From assembly GCF_029543105.1 (NCBI RefSeq), contig NZ_JARQXB010000005.1:124001-188000 (forward strand): a stretch of 64,000 bases of DNA, in the 5' to 3' direction. How positions within the stretch are numbered: the first letter of the stretch is position 1; the number at the start of each line of letters is the position of its first letter. Under the pieces are notes generated by a model that worked only from the letters and a program-made list of their open reading frames with translations, did no database searches and was not told the origin of the DNA. This document shows, one piece after another, positions 53,836-62,995 of this stretch. Position numbers and translations under genes: made by a program. The DNA comes from Stenotrophomonas sp. HITSZ_GD. GTDB lineage: Bacteria; Pseudomonadota; Gammaproteobacteria; Xanthomonadales; Xanthomonadaceae.

Positions 53836-54027
53836 ATGGGTAACCAGAATCAGCAGAACCAGCGCGGTCAGCAGGGTCAGCAGGGTGGCATGCAGCAGGA
53901 CCAGCAGGGCCGGCAGGGTCAGCAAGGTCAGCAGGGTCAGCAGCAGTGGGATCAGGACCAGCAGCGCAACAAGCAGGACCAGAAGCAGGACCAGCAGCGC
54001 AGCGGCCAGAAAGACCAGCAGCGCTGA
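53836..54027 (+). CDS. Gln-rich low-complexity protein
   Basis: A 63-residue protein beginning 'MGNQNQQNQRGQQGQQGGMQ'. It is almost half Gln, with Gly, Arg, Asp and Lys, no hydrophobic core and no cysteine, so it should be intrinsically disordered. At DNA level it is built from CAGCAGGGT-like 9-base units. A weak GAGAG precedes the ATG and a strong T-rich terminator follows, which supports a real gene. The 169-base upstream region is richer in A+T than the neighbours. Function unknown; a stress or hydration role is only a guess. Confidence 0.75.
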   Translation: MGNQNQQNQRGQQGQQGGMQQDQQGRQGQQGQQGQQQWDQDQQRNKQDQKQDQQRSGQKDQQR

Positions 54028-54048
54028 TTTCCATCGCTGACAAGACAG

Positions 54049-54078
54049 ACGGCGCGCCTTGGGCGCGCCGTTTCTTTT
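54049..54078 (+). terminator. Rho-independent terminator
   Basis: ACGGCGCGCC with GGCGCGCCGT, a 10-bp stem around TTG, is followed by TTTCTTTT. It ends the Gln-rich gene and lies just before the Lrp-type regulator's end on the other strand. Confidence 0.9.
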
Positions 54079-54096
54079 GCGCGGTCCTGCGCGCGG

Positions 54097-54576
54097 TCAG
54101 TCCGGGATCGGCAGCGCCAGCGTCTCCTTGACCTCTTCCATCACGATGTAGCTCTTGGACTCGCGCACGTGCGGCAGCGTGAGCAGCGTGCTGCCCAGCA
54201 GCTTGCGGTAGGACGCCATCTCGTTGATGCGCGCCTTGATCAGGTAATCGAAATCGCCCGACACCAGGTGGCATTCCAGCACGTTGGGCAGCTTCAGCGC
54301 GGCGCGGCGGAATTCCTCGAAGATGTCGCCGGACTTGTAGGCCAGGCTGATCTCCACGAACACCAGCAGGCTCGCCTTGAGGTACTGCGGGTCCAGCCGC
54401 GCGTAGTAGCCGGTGATGGCGCCCTCGCGTTCGAGCCGGCGCACGCGCTCGGTGCAGGGCGTGGTCGAGAGGCCGACGCGCTCGCCCAGTTCGGTGAAGG
54501 AAATGCGTCCCTCCTGCTGGAGGATGCGCAGGATCTTGCGGTCGATCTTGTCGAGTTCGCGGCTGCGGCTGGCCAT
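54097..54576 (-). CDS. Lrp/AsnC-family regulator, probable regulator of dadA
   Basis: A 159-residue regulator with an N-terminal helix-turn-helix ('DKIDRKILRILQQEGRISFT', 'ELGERVGLSTTPCTERVRRL') and a C-terminal RAM ligand-binding domain ('FVEISLAYKSGDIFEEF', 'ECHLVSGDFDYLIKARINEM'). Lrp-type proteins often lie divergent to dadA and control it in response to alanine. The start ATG at 54576 fits the family length; the frame is open further upstream. The 148-base gap to dadA holds a dyad that may be its site. Confidence 0.93.
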   Translation of the reverse strand: MASRSRELDKIDRKILRILQQEGRISFTELGERVGLSTTPCTERVRRLEREGAITGYYARLDPQYLKASLLVFVEISLAYKSGDIFEEFRRAALKLPNVLECHLVSGDFDYLIKARINEMASYRKLLGSTLLTLPHVRESKSYIVMEEVKETLALPIPD

Positions 54577-54614
54577 CGCGTTCGGTCCGGGGTGGTCTGT
54601 GTGGGGAATTCCAC

Positions 54615-54630
54615 TGGATGCTTCCATCCA
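54615..54630 (+). promoter_or_regulatory. Candidate Lrp-type operator in the lrp-dadA gap
   Basis: TGGATG-CTTC-CATCCA is a perfect 6-4-6 dyad, 95 bases before the dadA start. GATAAT at 54636-54641 just downstream is a fair -10 box for dadA. Assignment to the neighbouring Lrp-type regulator is inferred from position. Confidence 0.45.
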
Positions 54631-54724
54631 AACGGGATAATGCCCTAAGACTTCGCGAATACAATGTGGCGGATTGGCTGCCTGCCGCCCTCGTGGCAGG
54701 GAAAACGACCGGACAGAGGCGAAC

Positions 54725-56010
54725 ATGCGGGTACTCGTGCTGGGCAGTGGAGTGATCGGCACGACCAGTGCCTGGTACCTGGCGCAGGCCGGCTTCCAGG
54801 TCACCGTGGTCGACCGCCAGCCGGCGCCGGCGCTGGAAACCAGCTACGCCAACGCCGGGCAGCTGTCCTTTGGCTACACCTCGCCGTGGGCCGCGCCGGG
54901 CGTGCCGCTCAAGGCGGTGAAGTGGCTGTTCGAACAGCACGCCCCGCTGTCCATCCGCCCGACCCTGGACCTGCAGCAGTACGCCTGGTTGGCGCGGATG
55001 CTGCACAACTGCACCGCCGAGCGCTACGCGGTCAACAAGGCGCGCATGGTGCGCATGTCCGAGTACAGCCGCGACTGCCTCGACGCGCTGATGGCCGAGA
55101 CCGGCATCCAGTTCGAAGGCCGCCGCCTCGGCACCACCCAGCTGTTCCGCACGCAGGCGCAGCTGGATGCGGCCGCGCAGGACATCGCGGTGCTGGCCGA
55201 GTACGGCGTGCCTTACGAGGTGCTCGACGCGCGCGGCATCGTGGCCGTCGAGCCCGGCCTGGCCAACGCCGGCGTGGACCTGGTGGGCGCGCTGCGCCTG
55301 CCCAACGACCAGACCGGCGACTGCCGCCTGTTCACCCAGCGCCTGGCGAAGATGGCCGCCGAGGCGGGCGTGGAATTCCGCTTCGAGCAGAACATCGAGC
55401 GCCTGGTCGGCAGCGGCGGGCGCATCGAGGGCGTGGTGATCGACGGCCGCCTGGAGAAGGCGGATCGCTACGTGCTGGCGCTGGGCAGCTATTCGCCGCT
55501 GCTGGCGCACCCCCTGGGCCTGAACCTGCCGGTCTACCCGCTCAAGGGCTTCTCGCTGACCCTGCCGATCGTCGATGCCGCCCGCGCGCCGACGTCCACC
55601 ATCCTCGACGAAAGCTACAAGATCGCCATCACCCGCTTCGACGACCGCATCCGCATCGGCGGCATGGCCGAGGTGGCGGGCTACGACCTGTCGCTGAACC
55701 CCAAGCGCCGCGCCACGCTGGAAATGGTGGTGCGCGACCTGTACCCGGGGGGCGGTGACCTGGCCCGCGGCGAATTCTGGACCGGGCTGCGGCCGGCCAC
55801 GCCGGACGGCACGCCGGTGATCGGCGCCACGCCGTATTCGAACCTTTTCCTCAACACCGGGCACGGCACGCTCGGCTGGACGATGGCTTGCGGCTCGGGC
55901 CGCTACCTTGCCGACCTGATGAGCGGCCGCGCGCCGCAGATCAGCCGCGAAGGGCTGGACATCTTCCGCTACCGCCAGCACGCCGCGCCCCGCACCACCG
56001 GAGCTGCCGC

Positions 56011-56032
<22 letters not shown>
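54725..56032 (+). CDS. dadA: D-amino acid dehydrogenase small subunit
   Basis: A 435-residue flavoprotein oxidising D-amino acids, chiefly D-alanine to pyruvate, and feeding electrons to the respiratory chain at the inner membrane. The FAD Rossmann motif '[20 protein letters not shown]' starts at residue 3. DadA signatures include '[20 protein letters not shown]', '[14 protein letters not shown]', '[12 protein letters not shown]', '[15 protein letters not shown]' and '[14 protein letters not shown]'. AGAGG precedes the ATG. The alr gene begins 22 bases before its stop, so the two are co-translated for L-alanine catabolism. Confidence 0.96.
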
Positions 56033-57090
<1,058 letters not shown>

Positions 57091-57100
57091 GGTCGACGCG

Positions 57101-57130
57101 GCCCGCGGCCGGGCGTTCCGGCCCGCGGGC
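57101..57130. terminator. Terminator-like hairpin between alr and the DUF3016 gene
   Basis: GCCCGCGG (57101-57108) pairs with CCGCGGGC (57123-57130), extended by a bulged inner stem. It lies between convergent genes. There is no clear T-run. Confidence 0.55.
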
Positions 57131-57138
57131 GCAGGGCA

Positions 57139-57708
57139 TCAGCGGCCGGCGGTCGCCTTGCCGTCGAATTCCTTGCGGGTCCAGTCGTCGATCATGCGCT
57201 TTTCATAGCGCAACTGGTCGCTGTCGGTGATGTTGATGTTGTTGGTGAGGAAGCCGGCGTCGATCAGGCGCTTCTCGCCCTGCGACACCACCTGGCCATT
57301 GGCATCGGTCCACACGTAGTTGAAGCGGATGCGCGGCGGGTAGATGTCCTTCACCACGCGGATGTCCTGCCCGCGCGGGCCGTGCCACGGCTCGTATTCG
57401 CCGGCGCGCTTGATGTCGGTGATGGTGATGTCCAGCTTGTCGCCCGGCGGCAACTGCTTGGCCGCCGAGGTGCGGAAATAGGTGGCCAGCGTGGTCACCC
57501 AGTCGCCCTGCTGGGCCTGGAAACGGTTGCCGCTGGAGCGAATCTCGGTGAACTGGTTCGGATCGGTCCATTGCACCGAGACCGGCCCGTCGGCCGGCAG
57601 TGCGCGGGGCGCGTTGGGGTCGGTGACGTTGCGCACGCGCGCCTCGGCGGCCGACAGGCCGAGCAGGCAGGTGAGCAGCAGGACAGCGCAGGTGAGTGAA
57701 CGCTTCAT
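57139..57708 (-). CDS. DUF3016 family secreted protein
   Basis: A 189-residue protein with a signal peptide ending 'LSAAEARVRN'. The domain 'VSVQWTDPNQFTEIRSSGNR', 'KLDITITDIKRAGEYEPWHG' and 'IRVVKDIYPPRIRFNYVWTD' matches DUF3016, a periplasmic family of unknown function common in Xanthomonadales. The start ATG at 57708 is chosen because the signal peptide begins there; the frame opens further upstream. Confidence 0.9.
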   Translation of the reverse strand: MKRSLTCAVLLLTCLLGLSAAEARVRNVTDPNAPRALPADGPVSVQWTDPNQFTEIRSSGNRFQAQQGDWVTTLATYFRTSAAKQLPPGDKLDITITDIKRAGEYEPWHGPRGQDIRVVKDIYPPRIRFNYVWTDANGQVVSQGEKRLIDAGFLTNNINITDSDQLRYEKRMIDDWTRKEFDGKATAGR

Positions 57709-57901
57709 GGCGGCGCGCTCTTGGCAGTGGGTGCGTGGGCCGAGTGTGCGCCCACCGCCGGGCGCCAGCAACGTTCGAAAGCCGCTGGCCTGCGAGGGTT
57801 TGTGCGCGGTTCATGCGTGACGCGCGGTTCACCACGCTTCGGCACGCGCTTCACGCCAAGGCCGGCAGACTCGCCTTCCATCCCCCCACCTCTCCGGCCA
57901 G

Positions 57902-58348
57902 ATGAAGCCCTTCCAGCCGCCTCCCCACGACCTGCGACTGCAGTTCATCGACTGGGCCAAGCAGCACGGCCACAGCCCCCAGACCGGGGCGGCCCCGTTC
58001 GTGGACCTGCAGAGCGATTTCGACTTGGCCGGCGGCCCGGCCGACGACGGCGTGCGCGAGCGCGTGCGCCAGGACCTGGCCGCACTGGGCGATGAAACCG
58101 ACGTGGCGGTGCAGTTCCCCCCGGTCTACGCCTGCACCAACGCCCGCGGCGAGCAGTACCGCTATTCGCTGATGCTGGTGATCGCCGAGGACAGCGTGGA
58201 GTGGACCGGGCGGGTATGGCGCGGCCTGGACTACCAGGGCGTGCTGACCGGGCGCGGTTCGGGCCCGCGCAGCAACTACACCCACCTGGCGCGGATGGCC
58301 ATCGAGCGCGAGCTCGAGCAGCCGCAGCCGCATTACACCCGGGGTTGA
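57902..58348 (+). CDS. Conserved protein of unknown function
   Basis: A 148-residue protein without signal peptide or membrane segment. It begins 'MKPFQPPPHDLRLQFIDWAK'; a central part 'YACTNARGEQYRYSLMLVIA' and 'EDSVEWTGRVWRGLDYQGVL' reads as beta strands. I do not recognise the family. A small membrane-anchored protein gene starts three bases after its stop, so they form an operon. Confidence 0.78.
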   Translation: MKPFQPPPHDLRLQFIDWAKQHGHSPQTGAAPFVDLQSDFDLAGGPADDGVRERVRQDLAALGDETDVAVQFPPVYACTNARGEQYRYSLMLVIAEDSVEWTGRVWRGLDYQGVLTGRGSGPRSNYTHLARMAIERELEQPQPHYTRG

Positions 58349-58351
58349 TCC

Positions 58352-58609
58352 GTGCACGAGCCGATCATGCCGATCCCGGTGCGTTCCCAGGCCTGCTGGC
58401 AGCAGTGCGAGCAGCTGGGCGTGACCCGCGTGCGCGTGCTGCTGGCGCGGGAGGACCTGGCCGAGCCGTTCCCGGGCTGGCGCAACGATGCGCGCGACTG
58501 GCTGGACGCGCGCCTGGCGCGCCAGGGCGTCTACGCCTATCGCGGTGTGCTGGGTGCGATCGTGGCGCTGGGCGCGCTGATCACGGGGATGGCCTGGTGG
58601 GGTTGGTGA
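58352..58609 (+). CDS. Small C-terminally membrane-anchored protein
   Basis: An 85-residue protein from a GTG three bases after the previous stop; the in-frame ATG at 58367 is the alternative start. The first 60 residues are soluble ('VRVLLAREDLAEPFPGWRND', 'ARDWLDARLARQGVYAYRG'). A single hydrophobic segment 'VLGAIVALGALITGMAWWGW' ends it. It is probably a tail-anchored inner-membrane protein working with its operon partner. Function unknown. Confidence 0.75.
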   Translation: MHEPIMPIPVRSQACWQQCEQLGVTRVRVLLAREDLAEPFPGWRNDARDWLDARLARQGVYAYRGVLGAIVALGALITGMAWWGW

Positions 58610-58711
58610 AGGCGCGCGTCCTTGCGCGCTTGACGCGCCTAGTGCGGGTTTTTCACTCTATGCCGGCGCGCGACCGCGCAGCCGGCGCGGACGTATCCCG
58701 CGGGTGATCCC

Positions 58712-60739
58712 ATGCAAGCAGGCGACACATTGAAACAGACCGGCCCCGCCGCCAACCGCCCCGTCGTCAGCGCCGCACCCGCGCAGCCCTGCGACGCCGT
58801 GTACCGCGAAATCTTCGAGAACGTCGACGCCGGCTTCAGCCTGGTGCGGGTGGTGTTCGACGAAGGGCGTCCGGTGGACTACGTGTTCCTGGAGGTCAAC
58901 GCCGCCTTCGAACGCTTCACCGGCCTGCAGGACGCGGTGGGCAAGTCGATGCGCGACATGCGGCCGCAGCACGAGGACGAATGGTTCCAGCGCTATGGCG
59001 AGGTCGCGCGCACCGGCCGGCGCATGCGTTTCGAGCTGCAGGCGCGCGCGCTGGGCCGGTGGTATACGGTCGATGCTTTCCGCATCGGCGAACCCTCCGA
59101 GCACCAGGTCGCGATCCTTTTCATCGACATCACCGAGCGCAAGCGCATCGAGCGCGAGCTGGCCGAGAGCGAGGCGCGCTTCAGCGCGCTGGCCGACGGC
59201 CTGCCGATGCCGGTGTGGGTGCTGGACGTGACCGGCGTGATGCGGTTCGTCAACAGCGCCTATGGCGACTTCTTCGGCCTGGATATCTCCAGCGGCGTGG
59301 TGTCGGCATGGAGCGAGCTGCTGCATCCGGAAGACCTGCCGGTGTTCCAGTTCGAGTTGTCCGAAGCCCTGGCGCAGCAGCGCGGCATGCGCGCGCTGGT
59401 GCGGGCGCGGCGACACGACGGGCGCTGGCGCTGGATGGAGATGAGCGCCACGCCGCGCTACTCGGCCGACGGCCGCTTCATCGGCCTGGCGGGCAGCAGC
59501 CCGGACGTGACCGAACGCCGCGAGATCGAACTGGCACGCGAGCAGCTGCTGGAATCCGAGCGCATCGCGCGCGGCGAGGCCGAAAGCATGGCGCGGCTGA
59601 AGGACGAATTCCTCGCCACGCTGTCGCACGAACTGCGCACGCCGCTGACCACCATCCTGGGGTGGAGCGAGCTGCTGCTGCAGCGCGTGGGCGAGGGCGA
59701 CCAGAACTACAAGGGCTTGTCGGTGATCGCCAGCAGTGCGCGGGCACAGAAGCGGCTGATCTCCGACATGCTCGACCTGAGCAGCATGTTGCTCGGCAAG
59801 GTACAGCTGGAAGTGGAAACGCTGGACCTGGTGGAACTGCTGCGCGAGGCGATCGGCGCGCAGGATCTGGTCGCCGAGGGCAAGGACCAGCAGGTCAGCC
59901 TCTCCGCGCCGTCCACGCCCTGCCTGGTGCTGGGCGACAGCACGCGCCTGCAGCAGGTGTTCTGGAACCTGCTGTCCAACGCCATCAAGTTCACCCCCGC
60001 GCACGGCAGCATCGAGGTGCGCGTGGGCCGGGAGGGCAGCCATATCGTGGTGGCGATCCAGGATTCCGGCGACGGCATCGCGCCGGAATTCCTGCCGCAC
60101 CTGTTTGGCCGCTTCCGTCAGGCCGATGGCACCACCACGCGCCGCCATGGCGGCCTGGGCCTGGGGCTGGCGATCGTGCAGCAGTTGGTGGAAATGCACG
60201 GCGGCGAAGTCAGCGCGAGCAGCGCCGGCCGCGGCTGTGGCGCCACCTTCCGCGTGCGCCTGCCCGAGCAGCCGGCGCAGGGGCAGCGGCCGCGCCGCGA
60301 GCTGCGCCGCCGCCTCGGCCACGAGCAGGTGGTGGAAGCCCAGGCCCTGGCCGGGTTGCGGCTGCTGGCGGTGGAAGACCAGCCGGACATGCTGGAATAC
60401 CTGCGGCGTTTGCTCGAGGAACAAGGGGCCGAGGTCGTGATGGCCGGCAGCGCCACCGACGCGCTCGCGCTGCTGGACGACGGCGGCCACGAACGGTACG
60501 ACGCGCTGCTCACCGATATCGGCATGCCCGGCATGGACGGCTACGGCCTGATCCGCACGCTGCGCGAGAACATGGGCCTGGATGCCGGGGCGATACCGGC
60601 CATCGCCGTCACCGCCCTGGCCCGTGCGGATGACCGCAACCGCGCCCTGGCGTCGGGTTTCCAGGAACACCTGGCCAAGCCCTACAGCGTGGCGCAGTTG
60701 GTCTCGGCGGTGCGCGCGGCGAGCCGTCATCGCGGCTGA
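58712..60739 (+). CDS. Hybrid sensor histidine kinase (PAS-PAS-HisKA-HATPase-REC)
   Basis: A 675-residue soluble hybrid kinase with two PAS domains (about 30-145 and 150-270, the second ending in a PAC-like '[20 protein letters not shown]'). HisKA has H-box His306 in '[14 protein letters not shown]'; HATPase_c contains '[11 protein letters not shown]', '[10 protein letters not shown]' and '[11 protein letters not shown]'. The C-terminal receiver domain ('[14 protein letters not shown]', '[15 protein letters not shown]', '[11 protein letters not shown]') ends it. No membrane helix is present. The cognate output protein is not adjacent. Confidence 0.94.
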   Translation: MQAGDTLKQTGPAANRPVVSAAPAQPCDAVYREIFENVDAGFSLVRVVFDEGRPVDYVFLEVNAAFERFTGLQDAVGKSMRDMRPQHEDEWFQRYGEVARTGRRMRFELQARALGRWYTVDAFRIGEPSEHQVAILFIDITERKRIERELAESEARFSALADGLPMPVWVLDVTGVMRFVNSAYGDFFGLDISSGVVSAWSELLHPEDLPVFQFELSEALAQQRGMRALVRARRHDGRWRWMEMSATPRYSADGRFIGLAGSSPDVTERREIELAREQLLESERIARGEAESMARLKDEFLATLSHELRTPLTTILGWSELLLQRVGEGDQNYKGLSVIASSARAQKRLISDMLDLSSMLLGKVQLEVETLDLVELLREAIGAQDLVAEGKDQQVSLSAPSTPCLVLGDSTRLQQVFWNLLSNAIKFTPAHGSIEVRVGREGSHIVVAIQDSGDGIAPEFLPHLFGRFRQADGTTTRRHGGLGLGLAIVQQLVEMHGGEVSASSAGRGCGATFRVRLPEQPAQGQRPRRELRRRLGHEQVVEAQALAGLRLLAVEDQPDMLEYLRRLLEEQGAEVVMAGSATDALALLDDGGHERYDALLTDIGMPGMDGYGLIRTLRENMGLDAGAIPAIAVTALARADDRNRALASGFQEHLAKPYSVAQLVSAVRAASRHRG

Positions 60740-60806
60740 GCCGGTGTTGCCCCGCCTTTCACGGACACGCGCCTAGGCTTGAAGCGTTCCGACAGGAGGT
60801 GCCCGC

Positions 60807-61100
60807 ATGGCCAAGTACGCCGAACACGTCTATACCGACCAGGCACAGATCGCCGCGCTGGAAGCCTGGGTGCGGCAATTGCCCGACGAGGCGCGCGTGC
60901 AGCTGACGCTGGACGATGGCAGCCGGCTGCTGGGCACGGTCGCCGTGCGGCCTACCGTGCAGTCGTTCCGCGACGAATCCGAGAACGAGGGTGTCAACGG
61001 CTTGCTGCGCCTGGACGATCTGGACAGCCCCGCGCAGCAGCATCTGGTGTGGCTGGATAGCATCCGCGAAGTGCGGCCACTGCCGCCGATCGGGCCCTGA
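60807..61100 (+). CDS. DUF3247 family protein
   Basis: A 97-residue protein with AGGAGG upstream. 'MAKYAEHVYTDQAQIAALEA', 'LTLDDGSRLLGTVAVRPTVQ', 'SFRDESENEGVNGLLRLDD' and 'WLDSIREVRPLPP' match DUF3247, a family largely confined to Xanthomonadales and of unknown function. It is a useful taxonomic marker here. Confidence 0.92.
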   Translation: MAKYAEHVYTDQAQIAALEAWVRQLPDEARVQLTLDDGSRLLGTVAVRPTVQSFRDESENEGVNGLLRLDDLDSPAQQHLVWLDSIREVRPLPPIGP

Positions 61101-61212
61101 GCGCCGTGCGCGGGCCGCATGCGTCCGCGCGTTTGACGTTCTCTTTACCCCCCGCGCGCCGGGGTGGGGCATCATCGCGGACCCCACACCGCAGAGCGAG
61201 GGTGCCCCTTCG

Positions 61213-62571
61213 ATGCAATCGCGCGTGATTTCCTTCTCCCGACCGATGGCGCGCTACGCGGCGCCGACCCTCGCCCTGCTGGCGCTGGCCTCCTGTGGCG
61301 ACACCGCCCGGTACCCGCTGGACGCCGGCACGGGTCCGGACCCGCAGCTGCCCGCGCCGGTCAAGCGCGTGATTCCCACGGTCAAGGTGGCGCCGGTCAA
61401 GCGCTGGACCGGCGACGCCGCCCCGGTGCCCGCCGACGACCTGCGCGTGGTGGCGTTCGCCCGTGACCTCGACCACCCGCGCTGGATCTACGTGTTGCCC
61501 AATGGCGACGTGCTGGTGGCCGAGACCAATGCGCCCCCGCGGCCCAAGGAAGAAGAAAGCGGCATCCGCGCCAAGGTGATGGCCTCGATGATGCGCAAGG
61601 CCGGTGCGGCCACGCCGAGCGCCGATCGCATCACGCTGCTGCGCGATGCCGATGGCGACGGCGTGGCGGAGGTTCGCACCCAGTTCCTGAGTGGCCTGTA
61701 TTCCCCGTTCGGCATGGCGCTGGTCGGCGACCGTTTCTACGTCGCCAACGCCGATGCGCTGGTCAGCTTTCCCTACAAGCCCGGCGATACGCATATCACC
61801 GCCGCGCCGAAGTTCATTGCCAACCTGCCGGGCGGCATCAACCACCACTGGACCAAGTCGCTGGTGGCCAATGCCGATGGCAGCCGCTTGTATGTCGGCG
61901 TGGGCTCCAACAGCAATGTCGCCGAGAAGGGGATGGAGGCCGAGTTGAACCGCGCTGCCATCCTGGAGGTCGATCCGCAGAGCGGCAGCACCCGCGTCTA
62001 TGCCAGCGGATTGCGCAACCCGGTCGGCATGGCGTGGGAACCGGCGCGGCAATCGCTGTGGGTGGTGGTCAACGAACGCGACGAACTGGGCAGCGACCTG
62101 GTGCCGGACTACCTCACCCAGGTGAAGGAGGGCGCGTTCTACGGCTGGCCTTATAGCTACTACGGCCAGCGTGTGGACGAGCGTGTCAGCCCGCAGGACC
62201 CGGCCAGGGTGGCCTCGGCGATCAAGCCGGATTACGCCCTGGGCGCCCACACCGCCTCGCTGGGCCTGACCTTCGGCACCAGCGATACCCTGCCGTCGCG
62301 CTACCGCGGCGGCGCCTTCATCGGCCAGCATGGTTCGTGGAACCGCGATCCGCCGAGCGGCTACAAGGTCGTCTACGTGCCATTCGCCGACGGCAAGCCG
62401 CAGGGCAAGCCGCTCACCGTCCTGGAAGGGTTCCTCGATGCCGACGGCAATGCGCAGGGCCGCCCGGTCGGCGTGGCCATCGACAACAAGGGCGGCCTGC
62501 TGGTGGCCGACGATGTCGGCAATGCGGTGTGGCGGGTGACGGCGAAGGTCGCCGCGCCGTCTTCGCCGTAA
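61213..62571 (+). CDS. Sorbosone dehydrogenase-like PQQ-type beta-propeller lipoprotein
   Basis: A 452-residue lipoprotein with lipobox L-A-L-A-S-C (Cys28). The six-bladed propeller resembles L-sorbosone and PQQ glucose/aldose dehydrogenases: 'DLDHPRWIYVLPNGDVLVAE', 'GINHHWTKSLVANADGSRLY', 'YASGLRNPVGMAWEPARQSL', 'VNERDELGSDLVPDYLTQV' and 'FIGQHGSWNRDPPSGYKVVY'. The family usually oxidises sugars or aldehydes in the periplasm with PQQ; no PQQ synthesis genes are in the window, and cofactor use is inferred. Confidence 0.9.
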   Translation: MQSRVISFSRPMARYAAPTLALLALASCGDTARYPLDAGTGPDPQLPAPVKRVIPTVKVAPVKRWTGDAAPVPADDLRVVAFARDLDHPRWIYVLPNGDVLVAETNAPPRPKEEESGIRAKVMASMMRKAGAATPSADRITLLRDADGDGVAEVRTQFLSGLYSPFGMALVGDRFYVANADALVSFPYKPGDTHITAAPKFIANLPGGINHHWTKSLVANADGSRLYVGVGSNSNVAEKGMEAELNRAAILEVDPQSGSTRVYASGLRNPVGMAWEPARQSLWVVVNERDELGSDLVPDYLTQVKEGAFYGWPYSYYGQRVDERVSPQDPARVASAIKPDYALGAHTASLGLTFGTSDTLPSRYRGGAFIGQHGSWNRDPPSGYKVVYVPFADGKPQGKPLTVLEGFLDADGNAQGRPVGVAIDNKGGLLVADDVGNAVWRVTAKVAAPSSP

Positions 62572-62579
62572 TGCGCCAG

Positions 62580-62603
62580 GCCGGTGCGCTTCAGCGCACC
62601 GGC
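62580..62603. terminator. Hairpin shared by two convergent genes
   Basis: GCCGGTGCGC with GCGCACCGGC, a 10-bp stem around TTCA, starts 8 bases after the dehydrogenase stop. Three loop bases (62591-62593) are the stop codon of the minus-strand gene. Confidence 0.7.
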
Positions 62604-62854
62604 AGCGTCGGGGTGGCCTCGAAGCGACGCGCGTAGCCGCGCTCTTCGGCGATGCGATCTACCTCTTCGTCGGGCAACTCGGGTGCGCCGTACACCACGT
62701 AGGCCACGGTGCCGTCGCCGCGCGTGCCCACCTGGTGCAGGCGATAGCGTGGGCGTCCGGCCCCGGTATTTTCGGGGTAATGCAACGGCGGGGGCGCGTT
62801 GTCCAGGTCCATTTCGCTGTTGTCGACCACGCCGCCGATGAACAGGGCACGCAT
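62591..62854 (-). CDS. Small conserved protein of unknown function
   Basis: An 87-residue protein with AAGGAG upstream. 'MRALFIGGVVDNSEMDLDNA', then 'PENTGAGRPRYRLHQVGTRG' and 'GTVAYVVYGAPELPDEEVDR'. There is no signal peptide. I do not recognise the family. Its last codons fold into the hairpin shared with the convergent dehydrogenase gene. Confidence 0.78.
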   Translation of the reverse strand: MRALFIGGVVDNSEMDLDNAPPPLHYPENTGAGRPRYRLHQVGTRGDGTVAYVVYGAPELPDEEVDRIAEERGYARRFEATPTLPVR

Positions 62855-62995
62855 GCTTCGCTCCTTCGTGTGGGGTCGCGTTCCACCCTACTCAGGTAAT
62901 TGTTCGCATTGCATCAATTCGGCGTGGACGGGGACGGGCGAGGGGCGCCGCGCGCGGGGGAGTAGAATGCCGGTCCCCGCACAGCCCCCGACCCG

